Part shown: positions 36,421 through 48,868 of the stretch, one piece after another
Layout: every line of letters starts with the position of its first letter
How positions within the stretch are numbered: the stretch's first letter is position 1
Assembly: GCA_037176705.1 (NCBI GenBank)
Contig: CM073885.1
Coordinates: forward strand, 219,430,290 to 219,494,289
DNA length: 64,000 nucleotides
Direction of reading: 5' to 3'
Source of the DNA: Molossus alvarezi
Taxonomy: Eukaryota > Chordata > Mammalia > Chiroptera > Molossidae
Program-made: the position numbers and the translations under genes
The notes under the pieces: model-generated
Told to the model about the DNA's origin: nothing
What the model saw: the letters and a program-made list of their open reading frames with translations, nothing else
Databases searched by the model: none

Positions 36421-36778
36421 CATCTTTTTATTTTATTATGGTAATAAAAAATCATAAAAATTACTGTCGTAATGATTTTTAAGTGTACTGTTTTTTAAAG
36501 TATATTCATACTGTTGTGCAAGACTTCTACAACTTTTTCATCATACAAAACTGCAACTCTATACCCATTGAACATTCCCCTTCCCACCAAAGCCTCTGCC
36601 CACCACCACTCCACTTTCTGTTCCTATGAATTTGACTACTTTAGATACGTTATATGAGTGGAATATAGTATTTGTCTTTTTGGGACTGGTTTATTTCACT
36701 TCATATAACATCATTAAGGTTTGCATATGTAGTAGCATGTGTCAGAATTTTTTTCCTTTTAAGGCTGAATAATATTTC

Positions 36779-37008
36779 TTTTTTTTTTTTTTTTCAGATA
36801 GAGTGGGAGGGAGAGAGGAAGAGAGAGAGAGAGAGAAAGAGAAAGAAATATCGACGTGAAAGGGACACATCGAGTGGCTGCCACCCGCACGACCAGCCAG
36901 GGCTGGGGACAAACTGCAACCGAGGTACATGCCCTTAGCGGGAACCGAACCCAGGTCTTTCTGGACCGCAGGCCGACACTCTAACCACTGAACCAAACCA
37001 GTCAGGGC
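36779..37008 (-). mobile_element. Young VES SINE inside L1-E
   Basis: Near-consensus reverse copy ending GCCCTGACTGGTTTGGTTCA (- strand), with CT block and T-run (A tail). The right side is a TA/CA microsatellite, so the duplication cannot be read. Confidence 0.88.
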
Positions 37009-37070
37009 ATATATATATATATATATATGTATATGTATATGTATACACACACACACACACATATACACAC
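37007..37070. repeat. (TA)n/(CA)n microsatellite
   Basis: AT run, then GTATAT units, then (AC)n, directly right of the SINE and within the L1-E 3' end. Confidence 0.9.
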
Positions 37071-37249
37071 CATCGTTTGCTTATCCATTCTTCCATTGAT
37101 GGATACGTGGGTTGCTCCAACATTTTAGCTCTTGTCAGTAATGCTGCTATGAACATGAGTATACAAGTATCTCTTTAAGACCCTGATTTCAATTCTTTTG
37201 GGTCTATACCCAGGAGTGGAATTGCTGAATCATGTGATAATTCTACTTT

Positions 37250-37467
37250 CTTTCTTAAAATATGTTTAATTGATTTTTTAGAGAGAGAGGAAGGGAGAGA
37301 TAGATAGAAACATTGATGTGAGAGCGAAACATTGATCAGCTGCCTCCTGCATGCCTCCTACTGGGAGTAGAGCCCGCAACCTGAGCATGTGCCCTGACTG
37401 GGACTCAAACTGGGACCTCTACTCAATGGGACAAGACTCAATCTACTGAGCCACACCGGCCAGGGCT
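37250..37467 (-). mobile_element. VES-type SINE, older subfamily, inside L1-E
   Basis: Reverse strand GCCCTGGCCGGTGTGGCTCA head and a body like the copies at 11119 and 4146. Perfect 13-bp duplication ATAATTCTACTTT at 37237-37249 and 37468-37480. Confidence 0.9.
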
Positions 37468-38710
37468 ATAATTCTACTTTTAATTTTTTGAGGAACTGCC
37501 ATCCTATTTTCCACAATGGCAGTACCGTTTTATATGCCTACCAGAAAGCACAAGGCTTTCAATTTCAATACATCCTCACTAACACTTGTTATTTTCTGTG
37601 GAGGCTTTCAAAATATATTTTATTGTTGGGAGTATTACAGATGTCTCCCATTTTCCTCCCCCTTTGTTATTTTCTTTTTATAGTAGCCATCCTAATGTGT
37701 GGTGGTAGTATCTCATTACAATTTTGATTTTCATTTGCCTAGTTATTGGTGATCTTGAGCATCTTTTCATCAGCTTATTGGCCATTTATATATCTTTGGG
37801 AAAATGTCTGTTCAAGTCCTTTGCCCATTTTAGATTGGATTATTTGTTTTTTATTGTTGAGTTTTAGGAGTTCTCTATATATCCTGGATATGATCCCTTA
37901 TCAGATACGTGATTTTGGAAATATTTTCTTTCATTCTATGGATTATTTTTTATTCTATTTATAACATCCTCTGATGCATAAAAGTTTTTCATTTTGATGA
38001 AGTTTATCTATCTATGCTTTTGTTGCTTGTGCCTTTGGTGTCATATTTAAGAAATCATTGCCAAATTCAGTGTCATGAAGCTTTTGCCCTATATTTTCTT
38101 CTAAAGGTTTTATAGTTTTAGTTCTTACATTTAGGTATGTGATCCTTTTTGAACTGATTTTTGTATATGATGTTAGGTAAAGGTTCAACTTTATTCTTTG
38201 CATTGGATGTATAGTCTTCCCAGTACTATTTGTTGAAAAGTTCATTCTTTACCCATTGAATGGTCTTGGTACCCTTGTCATAACCATGACCATATATTTG
38301 AGAGTTTATTTGTAGGGTCTTTATTCTGTTCCATTGGTCTATATATTTATTTTTATGCTGAAACCATAGTGTTATGATTCCTGCAGCTTTGTAGAAAGTT
38401 TTGAAATCAGGATGTGTAAGTCCTCCTGCTTTTTTTTTTTTTTTCTTTCCCCCAAAATGGTTTTGGCTATTTGGAGTACCTTCAAATTCCATACAAAATT
38501 TAGAATGGGTTTTCTATTTCTGTGAAAAAAAGTCATTGAGATTTTTATAGGGATTGCATTGAATCTGCAGATCACTTTAGGTAGTGTGGACATCTTAAGA
38601 ATATTCATTCTTCCAAACCATGAACATAAGATAACTTTTCATTTATTTATGTCTGCTTTAATATCTTTAGCAATATTTTGTAGTTTTAATTGCATGAGTT
38701 TTTCACCTCC

Positions 38711-38958
38711 TTTTTTTTCCTTTTATTTCCTCACCCAAGGATATTTTCCTATTTATCATTAGATAGAGTGGGAGGTAGGGAGAGAGAGACAGAGAGAAAC
38801 ATTGATGTGATAGAGCCACATCGACTGGTTGCCTTTCTCATGACCCAACCAGGGCCGAGGATGAACCACAACAGAAGTACGTGCCCTTGACTGGAATGAA
38901 ACCCTTGACTCATGGTCTGCGGGCTGAAGTTCTAACTACTGAGCCAAACCAGCCAGGG
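38711..38958 (-). mobile_element. VES SINE in the poly(A) tail of L1-F
   Basis: Reverse copy with GGCCCTGGCTGGTTTGGCTC head. It lies between the L1-E breakpoint and the L1-F tail; CCTC plus a T-run occurs on both sides, so it probably inserted into L1-F's tail. Confidence 0.8.
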
Positions 38959-41411
38959 CCTCTTTTTTTTTTTTATTTTTTATTAATGTATTATTGTTAT
39001 AGATGTTTCTCCTTTTTCTCCCATTGACACCCTCATCCCTATCCCACCTTACCCCCAGCCCCCAACATTGTTGTCTATGTCCATTGGTTATGCATATATG
39101 CATATAAGTTCTTTAGTTTACTCTTCCTTTCCCTCAGCCCTTTCTTCTGAGGTTTTTCCATCTGTACGCTACTTAATATGTATCTGGGTCTCTTTTGTTC
39201 ATCACCTTATTTTGTTCATTATATTCCACAAATAAATGAGATCATGTGATATTTGTCTTTCTCTGATTGGCTATTTTGCTTAGCATAATACTCTCCAGGT
39301 CCCTTCATGTCACCTCAAAAGATAAAAGAGCTCTCTTTCTTACAGCTGCATACTATTCCATTGTGTATATGTACCACAGCTTTTTTTTAATCCACTCATC
39401 TATTGATGGACACTTGTGCTGTTTCCAGAATCTAGCTGTTGTAAATAGTGCTGCTATGAACATAGGGATACATATATTCTTTCTGATTGGTGTTTCAGGC
39501 TTCTTAGGATATATTCCTAGAAGTGGGATCAGGGGGTCAAATGGCAAACCAATTTTTAATTTTTTCAGAAAAGACCATATTGTTTTCCATAATGGCTGTA
39601 CTAGTCTGCATTCCCACCAGCTATGTACTGGAGTCCCCTTTTTACCACACTCTCCCTAGCACTTGTTTGATGATTTGTTCATGGCAGCCATTCAGATAGG
39701 TGTGACGTGATACCTCATGGCTGTTTTAATTTGCATCTCTCTGGTTAGTGACATTGAGCATTTTCTTAATATGTCTCTTGGCCATTTGTATGTCCTGTTT
39801 GGAGAGGTGTCTAGATCCAGATTTAATTGGATTATTTCTCTTTTTTTGTTGAGTTGTATGAATACTCTATATATTTTGGAGATTAACCTCTTATCTGATG
39901 TATTGTTGACAGTTATGCTCTCCCATATAGTGGGTTCCCTTTCCATTTTGATGATTGTTTCTTTTGCTGTGCAAAAGCTTTTTAGTTTGATGAAGTCCCA
40001 TTTTTATTTTTTCCTTTGTTTCTCTTGCCTTAGGCGTTGTATCAGTGAAAATTCTGCTGCTGTGATGTCTGAAATTTTGTTTTCTACATTTTCTTCTAGG
40101 TTTTTTATGGATTCATGAGCCACACTTAAGTCTTTTATTCATTTTGAGTTTATTCTTGTGTATGGTGTAAGTTGGTGGTTTAGCTTCATTTTTTTGCATG
40201 TAGCTGTCCAATTTTTCCAACACCATTTATTTTTTTATGTTTATTTATTTTTTTATCCTCACCGGAGGACATTTTTCTATTTTTTGTTTAGATAGAGTGG
40301 GAGGGAGAGAGAGGAAGAGAGAGAGAGTGAGAAACATCCACATGAAAGGGACACATCGAGTGGTTGCCACCTGCACAACCCATCTGGGGCCGGGGACAAA
40401 CTGCAACCGAGGTACACGCCCGTAGTGGGAACCGAACCTAGGTTTCTCTGGATCACAGGCTGATTCTCTAACCACTGGGAAACTGGCCAGGGCCCAACAC
40501 CATTTATTAAAGAGGCTGTCTTTACTCCATTGTATGCTCTTACCTCCTTTGTCAAATAGTAATTGAGCATAATGTCTTGGGTCTCTTTCTGGGTTCTCTG
40601 TTCTATTGATCTATCTGCCTGCTTTTGTGCCAGTACCAGGCTGTTTTCATTACAATGGCTTTGTAGTATAACCTGATGCATGGTATTATGATCCCTTCTA
40701 CTTTGTTCTTCCTTTTCAAGATTGCTTTGGCTATTCAGGGTCTTTTTTGGTTTCATATAAACTTTTGCAGTACATATTCTAGTTCCATGAAACATGTCAT
40801 TGGTATTTTAATGGGGATTATATTGAATTTATAGATTGCTTTGGGTAGTATGGACATTTTAATGATGTCAATTCTCAATCCATGAACAAGGTATATGCTC
40901 CCACTTTTTTATATCTTTCTCTCTTCCTTTTTTCAATGACCTGTAGTTTTCTGGGAAGAGGTCCTTTACTTCTTTAATTAAGTTTATTCCTAGGTATCTT
41001 AATTTTTTTTGCCACAATGGTAAATGGGATTGTTTTTTAAGTTTCTCTTTCTGTGAGTTCATTATTGCTATATAAGAATGCCATCGACTTATTGATGTTA
41101 ATTTTGTATCCTGCTACTTTGCCAAATTTATTTTTTAAATCTAGTAGATTTTTGATAGAGTCCTTAGGGTTTTCTATGTATAATATCATGTCATCTGCAA
41201 ATAACGACAGTTTCACTTCCTCCTTTCCAATTTGGATCCCTTTTATTTTTTCTTCATGTCTAATTGCTATGGCTAAGACTTCCAGTACTATATTAAATAA
41301 CAGTGGCAAAAGGGGGCAAAAGGGAGACATAGGAACAATGTCTTGTTCCTATTCTTAAGGGAAATGTGTTTAGTGTTTTCCCATTGAATATGATGTTAGT
41401 TGTAGGTTATT
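38959..41411 (-). mobile_element. L1-F, segment 1: 3' UTR and C-terminal ORF2
   Basis: Starts with a T-run (A tail) and the L1 3' UTR, then decayed ORF2 matching L1-A from its end to about the RT region after the FADD motif. ORF pieces at 39353-39547, 39692-39946, 40868-41062 and 41037-41330 are in different frames. Interrupted by a SINE (40232) and cut at 41411 by L1-C; the sequence resumes at 48869. Confidence 0.88.
40232..40493 (-). mobile_element. Young VES SINE inside L1-F
   Basis: Full-length reverse copy. Perfect 15-bp duplication CCAACACCATTTATT at 40217-40231 and 40494-40508, within L1-F ORF2. Confidence 0.95.
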
Positions 41412-41719
41412 TTTTTTTTAATTTTTTATGATTTGTTACAGATGTTTCTCCTTTTTTCCCCCATTGACATCCTCCTCCCCATCCTCCCACCCCATAGTCA
41501 GCTTTGTTGTCCATGTCCATCGGTTATGCATACATGCATATAGTTGTGTGGTTTATCTCTTTCCTCCCTCCACCACACCCTCTTCTGAAGGTTGTCAGTC
41601 TGTATCCTACTTCCACATCTCTGGATCTATCCTATTTCTCAGACTGTTATATTCATTATATTCTACAAATAAGTGACATCATGTGATATTTGTCTTTCTC
41701 TGCTTGGCTTGTTTCTTTT
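41412..41719 (-). mobile_element. L1-C, segment 1: 3' end
   Basis: T-run then the L1 3' UTR (GTTACAGATGTTTCTCCTTT, GTTGTCCATGTCCATCGG). It is cut by L1-B inside the segment that follows TTTCTCTGCTTGGCTTG and continues at 47716. Flanking duplication with L1-F: TTGTAGGTTATT (41400) and TTGTAGGTTTTT (48869). Confidence 0.85.
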
Positions 41720-42143
41720 TTCATTTTTCATTTTTTTTTTTTTTTTTTTGCTTTTGAAAATATAGTGGGAGATACCTTTATTTTATTTTATTTTTATTTA
41801 TTTATTTTTATTTATTTATTTATTTATTTTTTATTTATTTTTATTTATTTTTTTGTTACAGATATTTCACCTTTTTTACCCCATTGGCACCCCCCTCCCC
41901 AACCCACCCCTGCCCCGTCCCCGGCTTAGTTGTCCATGTCCATTGGTTATGCATATATGCATATAAGTTCTGTGGTTTATCTCTTCCCACCCCCAACCCC
42001 CTCTTCTGAGGGATGTCAGTCTGTGCCCTACTTCCATGTTTCTGGGTCTACCATATTCTGGGTCAAAATCACTAATCATCAGAGAGATGCAAATTAAAAC
42101 AACAATGATGTATCACCTCACACCTCTCAGACTGTTATGTTCA

Positions 42144-45100
42144 TTATATTCTGTATATAAGTGAGATCATGTGGTATTTGTCTTTTTCTGCTTGGCTTAT
42201 TTCACTTAGGATAATACTTTCCAGGTCCCTCCACATCGTTTCAAAGGGTAAGAGATCTTTCTTTCTTACCGCTGCATAGTACTCCATTGTGTATATGTAC
42301 CATAGCTTTTTTATCCATTCGTCTACTGATGGACACTTGGGCTGTTTCCAGATCTTAGCTATTGTAAATAGTGCTGCTATGCACATGGGGTACATATATT
42401 CTTCCTGATTGGTGTTTCAGGCTTCTTAGGGTATATTCCTAGAAGCGGGATCACTGGGTCAAATGGAAGTTCAATTTTTAATTTTTTAAGGTAACACCAT
42501 AGTGTTTTCCATAGTGGCTGCACCAGTCTGCATTCCCACCAGCAGTGTATTAGAGTCCCCTTTTCTCCACACTCTCGCCAACACTTGTTGTTTGATGATT
42601 TGTTGATGGCGGCCATTCTGACAGGTGTGAGGTGATACATCATTGTTGTTTTAATTTGCATCTCTCTGATGATTAGTGATGTTGAGCATTTCTTCATATG
42701 TCTCTTGACCATTTGTATGTCCTGTTTGGAGAGGTGTCTATTCAGCTCCTGTGCCCATTTTTTAATTGGGTTCTTTGTCTTTCTTTTGTGGAGTTGTATG
42801 AGCACTCTCTATATATTGGAAATTAACCCCTTATCTGATATATCATTGGCAATGATGTTCTCCCATACAGTGGGTTGCCTTTCCATTTTGATGATTGTTT
42901 CTTTTGCTGTGCAGAAGCTTTTTAGTTTGATGTAGTCCCATGTGTTCATTTTTTCCTTTGTTTCTGTTGCCTTAGGTGATGTATCAGTGAAAATTCTGCT
43001 CCGTATGATGTCTGAAATTTTGTTGCCTACATTTTCTTCTAGAATTTTTAGGGATTCACGGGTCACATTTAAGTCTTTTATCCATTTTGAGTTTATTTTT
43101 GTGTATGGTGTAAGTTGATGGTCTAGTTTCATTTTTCTGCATGTAGCTGTCCAATTTTCCCAACACCATTTATTAAAGAGGCTGTCTTTACTCCACTGTA
43201 TGCTCTTGCCACCTTTGTCAAATATTAATTGAGCGTATTGCCTTGGGTCCATTTCTGGGTTTTCAGTTCTGTTGCACTGGTCTATATGCCTGTTCTTGTG
43301 CCAGTACCAGGCTGTTTTGGTTACCGTTGCTTTGTAGTATAATCTGATATTTGGTATTGCGATCCCACCTACTTTGTCCTTCTTTTTCAAGATTGCTGTG
43401 GCTATTCGGGGTCTTTTTTGGCTCCATATGAACTTTTGAAGTATTTGTTCTAGTTCTATGAAATATGCCGTTGGTATTTTGATGGGGATTGCATTGAATC
43501 TATAGATTGCTTTGGGTAGTATGGACATTTTAATGATGTTAATTCTTCCAGTCCATGAACAGATATGTGCTTCCACTTTTTTATATCTTCCTCTATTTCT
43601 TTTTTCAGTGACCTGTAGTTTTCTGGGAAGAGGTCCTTTACTTCTTTAATTAATTTTATTCCTAGGTATCTTAATTTTTTTGCTGGAATGGTAAATGGGA
43701 TTATTTTTTCAGTTTCTCTTTCTGTGAGTTCATCATTGGTGTACAAGAATGCCGTCGATTTCTTGACATTAATTTTGTATCCTGCTACTTTGCCAAATTC
43801 ATTTATTAACTCTAGTAGATTTTTGATGGAGTCTTTAGGGTTTTCTATGTATAATATCATGTCATCTGCAAATAATAACAGTTTCACTTCCTCCTTTCCA
43901 ATTTGGATCCCTTTTATTTTTTCTTCATGTCTGATTACTATGGCTAAGACTTCCAGTACTGTGTTAAATAAGAGTGGTGAAAGTGGACATCCCTGTCTTG
44001 TTCCTGTTCTTAAAGGAAATGTTTTTAGTTTCTGTCCATTGAGTATGATGTTGGCTGTAGGTCTTTCATATATGGCCTTTATTATGTCGAGATATGATCC
44101 CTCTATTCCCACATTGCTGAGCGTTTTTATCAGAAATGGATGCTGGATTTTGTCGAATGCTTTTTCAGTATCTATTGATATGATCATGTAGTTTTTATTC
44201 TTCATCTTATTTATGCGGTGTATCACATTCATTGATTTCTGAATATTGTACCAGCCTTGCATCCCTGGAATGAATCCCACTTGGTCATGGTGAATAATTT
44301 TTTTGATGTATTTCTGGATCCGATTTGCTAATATTTTGTTCAGGATTTTGGCGTCTAAGTTCATCAGGGATATTGGCCTGTAGTTTTCTTTCTTTGTAGT
44401 GTCTTTTTCTGGTTTTGGAATTAGAATTATGCTGGCCTCATAGAACGTGTTTGGAAGTCTTCCTTCTTCTTGAATTTTTTGAAATAGTTTGAGCAGAATG
44501 GGTGTAAGTTCTTTTTTGAATGTTCGGCAAAACTCCCCCGTGAAGCCATCTGGGCCTGGGCTTTTGTTTGCTGGAGAGTCTTGATTACATCTTCAATTTC
44601 CTTAGTTGTTATTGGTCTGTTCAAGTTTTCTATCTCTTCCGGTAATAGTTTTTGGAGACTGTGTATTTCTAGAAATTTGTCCATTTCGCTTAGATTGTCA
44701 AATTGGTTGCCATATAGTTGTTCGTAGTAGTTGTTAACAATCTTTTGTATTTCCGTGGTGTTGGTTGTTAATTCTCCTCTTTCGTTCTGATTTTGTGTAT
44801 TTGGGTTCTCTCTCTTTGTTTCTTGGTGAGTCTAGCTAAGGGTCCATCAATCTTGTTTATCTTTTTGAAGAATCAGCTCTTTGTTTCATTGATCCTTTGA
44901 ATTGTTTTTTTGGTCTCTGTCATTTATTTCTGCTCTGATCTTTACTATTTCCTTCCTTCTACTTGCTCTGGCGTTTCCTTTTTGTTTTCTTTCTAATTCT
45001 TTAAGTTGTGAGGTTAGACAGTCAATTAGAAATTTTTCTTGTTTTTTGAGGTAGGCCTGTAGTGCTATGAACTTCCCTCTCAGAACTGCTTTCGCTGCAT

Positions 45101-45950
45101 CCCATAGATTTTGTGTTGTTGTGTGTTCATTTTCATTGGTTTCCAGGAAATTTTTAATTTCTTCCGTGATCTCCTCGGTGAGCCATTCATTGTTTAATAA
45201 CATGCTATTTAGCCTCCATGTGTTGAAATGTCTTTGCATGTTCTTGTTGCAATTGATTTGTAGTTTCATGCCATTGTGTTCTGAGAAGATGCTTGATATG
45301 ATTTAAATCTTCTTGAACTTGTAGAGATTTAGTTTGTGGTGTATCTTTGAGAATGTCCCATGTGCACTTGAGAAGAATGTGTATTCTGTAGTTTAGGGGT
45401 GTAATTCTCTGTAGATATCTATTAAATCCATTTGGTCTAGTGCTTCATTTAGAATCTCTGTTTCCTTGCTAATTTTTTGCCTAGAGGATCTATCCAGTGC
45501 TGTCAACGGGGTGTTGAAGTCGCCTGCTATGATTGTATTGTTGTCGATTTCTTCTTGGAAGTCCTCCAGAAGATTTTTAATATATTTTGGTGCTCCTGTA
45601 TTGGGTGCATATATGTTTATCAAGGTTATATCTTCCTGTTGGATAGATCCTTTCAATATTATGTAGTGGCCATCTTTGTCTCTAGTTATGGTCTTCATTT
45701 TGAAATCTATTTTATCAGATATGAGGATTGCTACCCCAGCTTTTTTTTGGTTTCCATTTGCTTGGAAAATTTTTTTCTATCCCTTCACTTTCAACCTATG
45801 TGAGTCTTTTGTTGTGAGGTGGGTGTCTTGTAAACAACATATAGATGAGTCATGCTTTCTCATCCAATCAGCTACTCTGTGTCTTTTTATGGGAGCATTC
45901 AATCCATTTACATTTAAGGTGATTATTGATATGTCCTTATTTATTGCCAT
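42144..45950 (-). pseudogene. L1-B ORF2 pseudogene
   Basis: Same product as L1-A ORF2 but broken by frameshifts. Open pieces are 45393-45698 (endonuclease), 44886-45269, 44427-44684, 43456-44364 (RT, with FADD and the [12 protein letters not shown] segment missing from L1-A), 42809-43576, 42377-42805 (Cys-rich motif) and 42144-42395. The ATG corresponding to the ORF2 start is at 45950. A short deletion near 45331 is also seen relative to L1-A. Confidence 0.9.
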
Positions 45951-45995
45951 TTTTGTTTAGTGTGGTTCTATTTTTCTTCCCATTTCTACTGCTAA

Positions 45996-46878
45996 TTACA
46001 GCAGTCCTTTTAACATTTCTTGCAGTGCTGGTTTGGTGCTAATGTATTCCCTTAGCCTTTTTTTTGTCTGGGAAGCTCTTTATTTGGCCTTCTATTTTGA
46101 ATGATAGCCTTGCTGGGTAGAGTAGTCTTGGATTCCGATTCTTGTTTTTCATGACTTTGATTACTTCATGCCATTCTCTTCTGGCCTGTAGTGTTTCTTG
46201 TGAGAAGTCATCTGAGAGCCTCATGGGGTTTCCTTTGTAGGTAACCTGTTGCTTATCTCTTGCTGCTTTTAGGATTCTCTCTTTGTCTTTAATTTGTGGC
46301 ATTTTAATTACTATGTGTCTTGGTGTGGGCCTGTTTGAGTTCTTCTTACTTGGGACTCTCTGTGCTTCTTGAACTTGAATACCTTCTTCCTTCACCAAAT
46401 TAGGGAAGTTTTCTGTCACTATTTTTTTGAATATATTCTCTATCCCTTGCTCATTTTCTTCTTCTTCGGGGACTCCTATTATGCGACTATTATAACGTTT
46501 CCAGTTGTCCCATAGCTCTCTTAAGCTGTCTTCCTGTTTTTTAATAGTTTTTTCCTTTTGGTTTTATGATTGGTTGATTTTTTCTACCCTGTCTTCTAAT
46601 TCACTGATCCGGTCCTCAGCTTCCTCTACTCTGCTTTTTAAAACTTCCAATGTGTTTTTCATTTCTGATATGTCATTTTTTATCTCTTCTTGATGGTTTT
46701 TAATTTCCAATTGGCTTATTTTCAGTGTCTCTATGTCCTTACTCATGCTGTTCAGCTTCCTCAAGATCATGGCTCTGAATTCTAGCTCTGTTAACATGCC
46801 TAATTGCTCCACATTGATCTCATCTTCGGTGGAGGTCTCTTGCTCTTTCATTTGGCTTCTGTTTCTGTGTTTCACCAT
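45996..46878 (-). pseudogene. L1-B ORF1 pseudogene
   Basis: Homologous to L1-A ORF1. The N-terminal coiled-coil piece (46564-46878) and the C-terminal piece (46039-46419) are separate frames. An extra base in a homopolymer near 46055 alters the C terminus, and a break lies between 46420 and 46563. Confidence 0.88.
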
Positions 46879-47715
46879 TTTGGCTATCACAGTGGCTTTT
46901 GGAGCTTGTCAAGTTTTCCCTTGGGTGTTGGTGTTCTGCTGTTTGTGGCTCCCTCTCCTGTGTTTAGATGAGCGAGGGAGGACCCACGTTAAACACCACT
47001 GTCAAATCTTACTTTCCTGGTTAAAGTTGCTAGCCCAGGAAAGGTACTGTTATCCTCTAGCTTTTTGCCTGGAGGCTAGCAGTCTAGGTTACTTGATGAG
47101 TTTTGGGTTGTCAGTTGATTGAAAAACTCCCTCAGGTGCTCAGCACAAGGGGATTTCCCGAGTGTGGGGCAGATGCTGGTTGTTAATGAGCTTCAATTAG
47201 CACTTCAATGGCCCACAGGGTGGGGTTGGATCTCTGAGGGAGGGGCTGCTGCCTCTCCTCAGAGCCCTGGGAAGGAGCAATATGCCCACCATCCTGCGTG
47301 GCTGCACTCAGCAAAAGCTCTGAACGCCCTCCAAATCCCGAGTGTCCCCAGACAGTTCCAGTTCAGTCTGCCCTCCCTCTGCCGGAGCCCAAGGTGCGTG
47401 GCTGTGGCTGTTTTAGCGTCTGTCCCGGCTCTGAGCTGTGGAGCCGCCTGGGAGTGTAACCCGAGGGCGCCGTTTACAGCTGAGGCCGCTGCCGAGCTGC
47501 CGACCGAGGCCTCCCAGCCCCCGTCTCGCGCCTTTGCAAGCCTGCCAGGATCAAGTCAGTGTCCCTCGTTATATGGTCCTCACAAGCTGCTTTTATGTTG
47601 CTTTTTCCCGTCATTTGTCTGTGTTATAGTTGTAATTCCAGTTTGGTGCTGGGAGACGGTCTGTGTAGCTTCCGTTCACTCCGCCGCCATTTTTCTCTCT
47701 TGGCTTGTGTCTTTT

Positions 47716-48868
47716 AGGATAATATTTCCACATCCCTCCTAGTCATCTCAAAGAATAAGAGATCTTTCTTTCTTACAGCTGCATAGTACTCCATTGTGTA
47801 TATGTACCACTGCTTTTTTATCCATTTGTCTACTGATGGACACTTGGGCTGTTTCCAGATCTTAGCTATTGTAAATAGTGCTGCTATGCACATGGGGTAC
47901 ATATATTCTTTCTGATTGGTGTTTCAGGCTTCTAAGAGCATAGTCCTAGAAGTGGACTGGATCAAATGGCAATTCAATTTTTAATTTTTTGAGGTAACAC
48001 CATAGTGTTTTCCATAGTGGCTGCACCAGTCTGCATTCCCATGAGCAGTGTACTAGAGTCCCCTTTTCTCCACACCCTCACCAACACTTGTTTGATGAGT
48101 TCTTGATGGCATTGTGATAGGTGTGAGCTGATACCTCATAGTTGTTTTAATTTGCATCTCTCTGATGATTACTGATGATGAGCATTTCTTCATATGTCTC
48201 TTAGCTATTTGTATGTCCTGATTGGAGAGGTGTCTATTTAGCTCCTCTGCCCATTTTTTAATTGGGTTCTTTGTCTTCCCTTTGTTGAGTTGTGTGAGTA
48301 CTCTATATATTTTGGAAATTAACCCCTTATCTGATGTATCATTGGTATTTATGCTCTCCCATACAGTGTGTTGCCTTTCCATTTTGATGATTGTATCTTT
48401 TGCTGTGCAGAAGATTTTGAGTTTGATGTAGTCCCATGTGTTCATTTTTTTCCTTTGTTTCTGTTGCCTTAGGTGATGTATCAGTGAAAATTCTGCTGCA
48501 TATGATGTCTGAAATTTTTTTGCCCTCATTTTCTTGTAGGATTTTTATGGATTCATGGGTCACATTTAAGTCTTTTATCCATTTTGAGTTTATTTTTGTG
48601 TATGGTGTAAGTTCATGGTCTAGTTTCATTTTTTTGCATGTAGCTGTCCAATTTTCCCAACACCATTTATTAAAGAGGCTGTCTTTACTTCATTGTATGC
48701 TCTTGCCTCCTTTGTCAAATATTAATTGAGCATAACGTCTTAGATCAATTTCCTGGTACTGATCTTGTGCCAATACCAGGCTGTTTTGATTACAATGACT
48801 TTGTGTAACCTGACATCTGGTATTGTTATTCTTTCTACCTTGTTTTTCTCTTTCAAGATTGTTGTGGA
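47716..48868 (-). mobile_element. L1-C, segment 2: truncated 5' end
   Basis: Continues L1-C's C-terminal ORF2 (relics at 47714-47902, 48053-48529, 48339-48629). It stops at about 48868 in the region coding for the part after the RT domain, so L1-C is a 5'-truncated insertion of about 1.46 kb. Confidence 0.85.

Larger units (their letters stand above)
36430..38706 (-). mobile_element. L1-E, segment 1: old L1 3' half
   Basis: 3' UTR of the L1MA/MB era (ACTTCTACAACTTTTTCATC, CTATACCCATTGAACATTCC) followed by decayed ORF2 read backwards. ORF2 relics translate in pieces: for example 38012-38245, 38226-38492 and 38372-38608 on the - strand, in several frames. It is clearly more diverged than A, B or F. 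Two SINEs interrupt it (36779, 37250). It is cut at about 38706 by L1-F and resumes at 55994. Confidence 0.85.
41720..47698 (-). mobile_element. L1-B: full-length LINE-1, decayed ORFs
   Basis: A copy of the same subfamily as L1-A, 5.98 kb. The tail is in two parts, poly(T) 41731-41749 and T-rich 41781-41851, separated by 31 bp of non-L1 sequence. Then come the 3' UTR with an internal inverted insert (about 42058-42125), ORF2, ORF1 and a 5' UTR ending at a YY1-like site (47684). Target duplication CTTGGCTTGTTTCTTTT (41703-41719) / CTTGGCTTGTGTCTTTT (47699-47715), one mismatch in 17. Confidence 0.93.
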
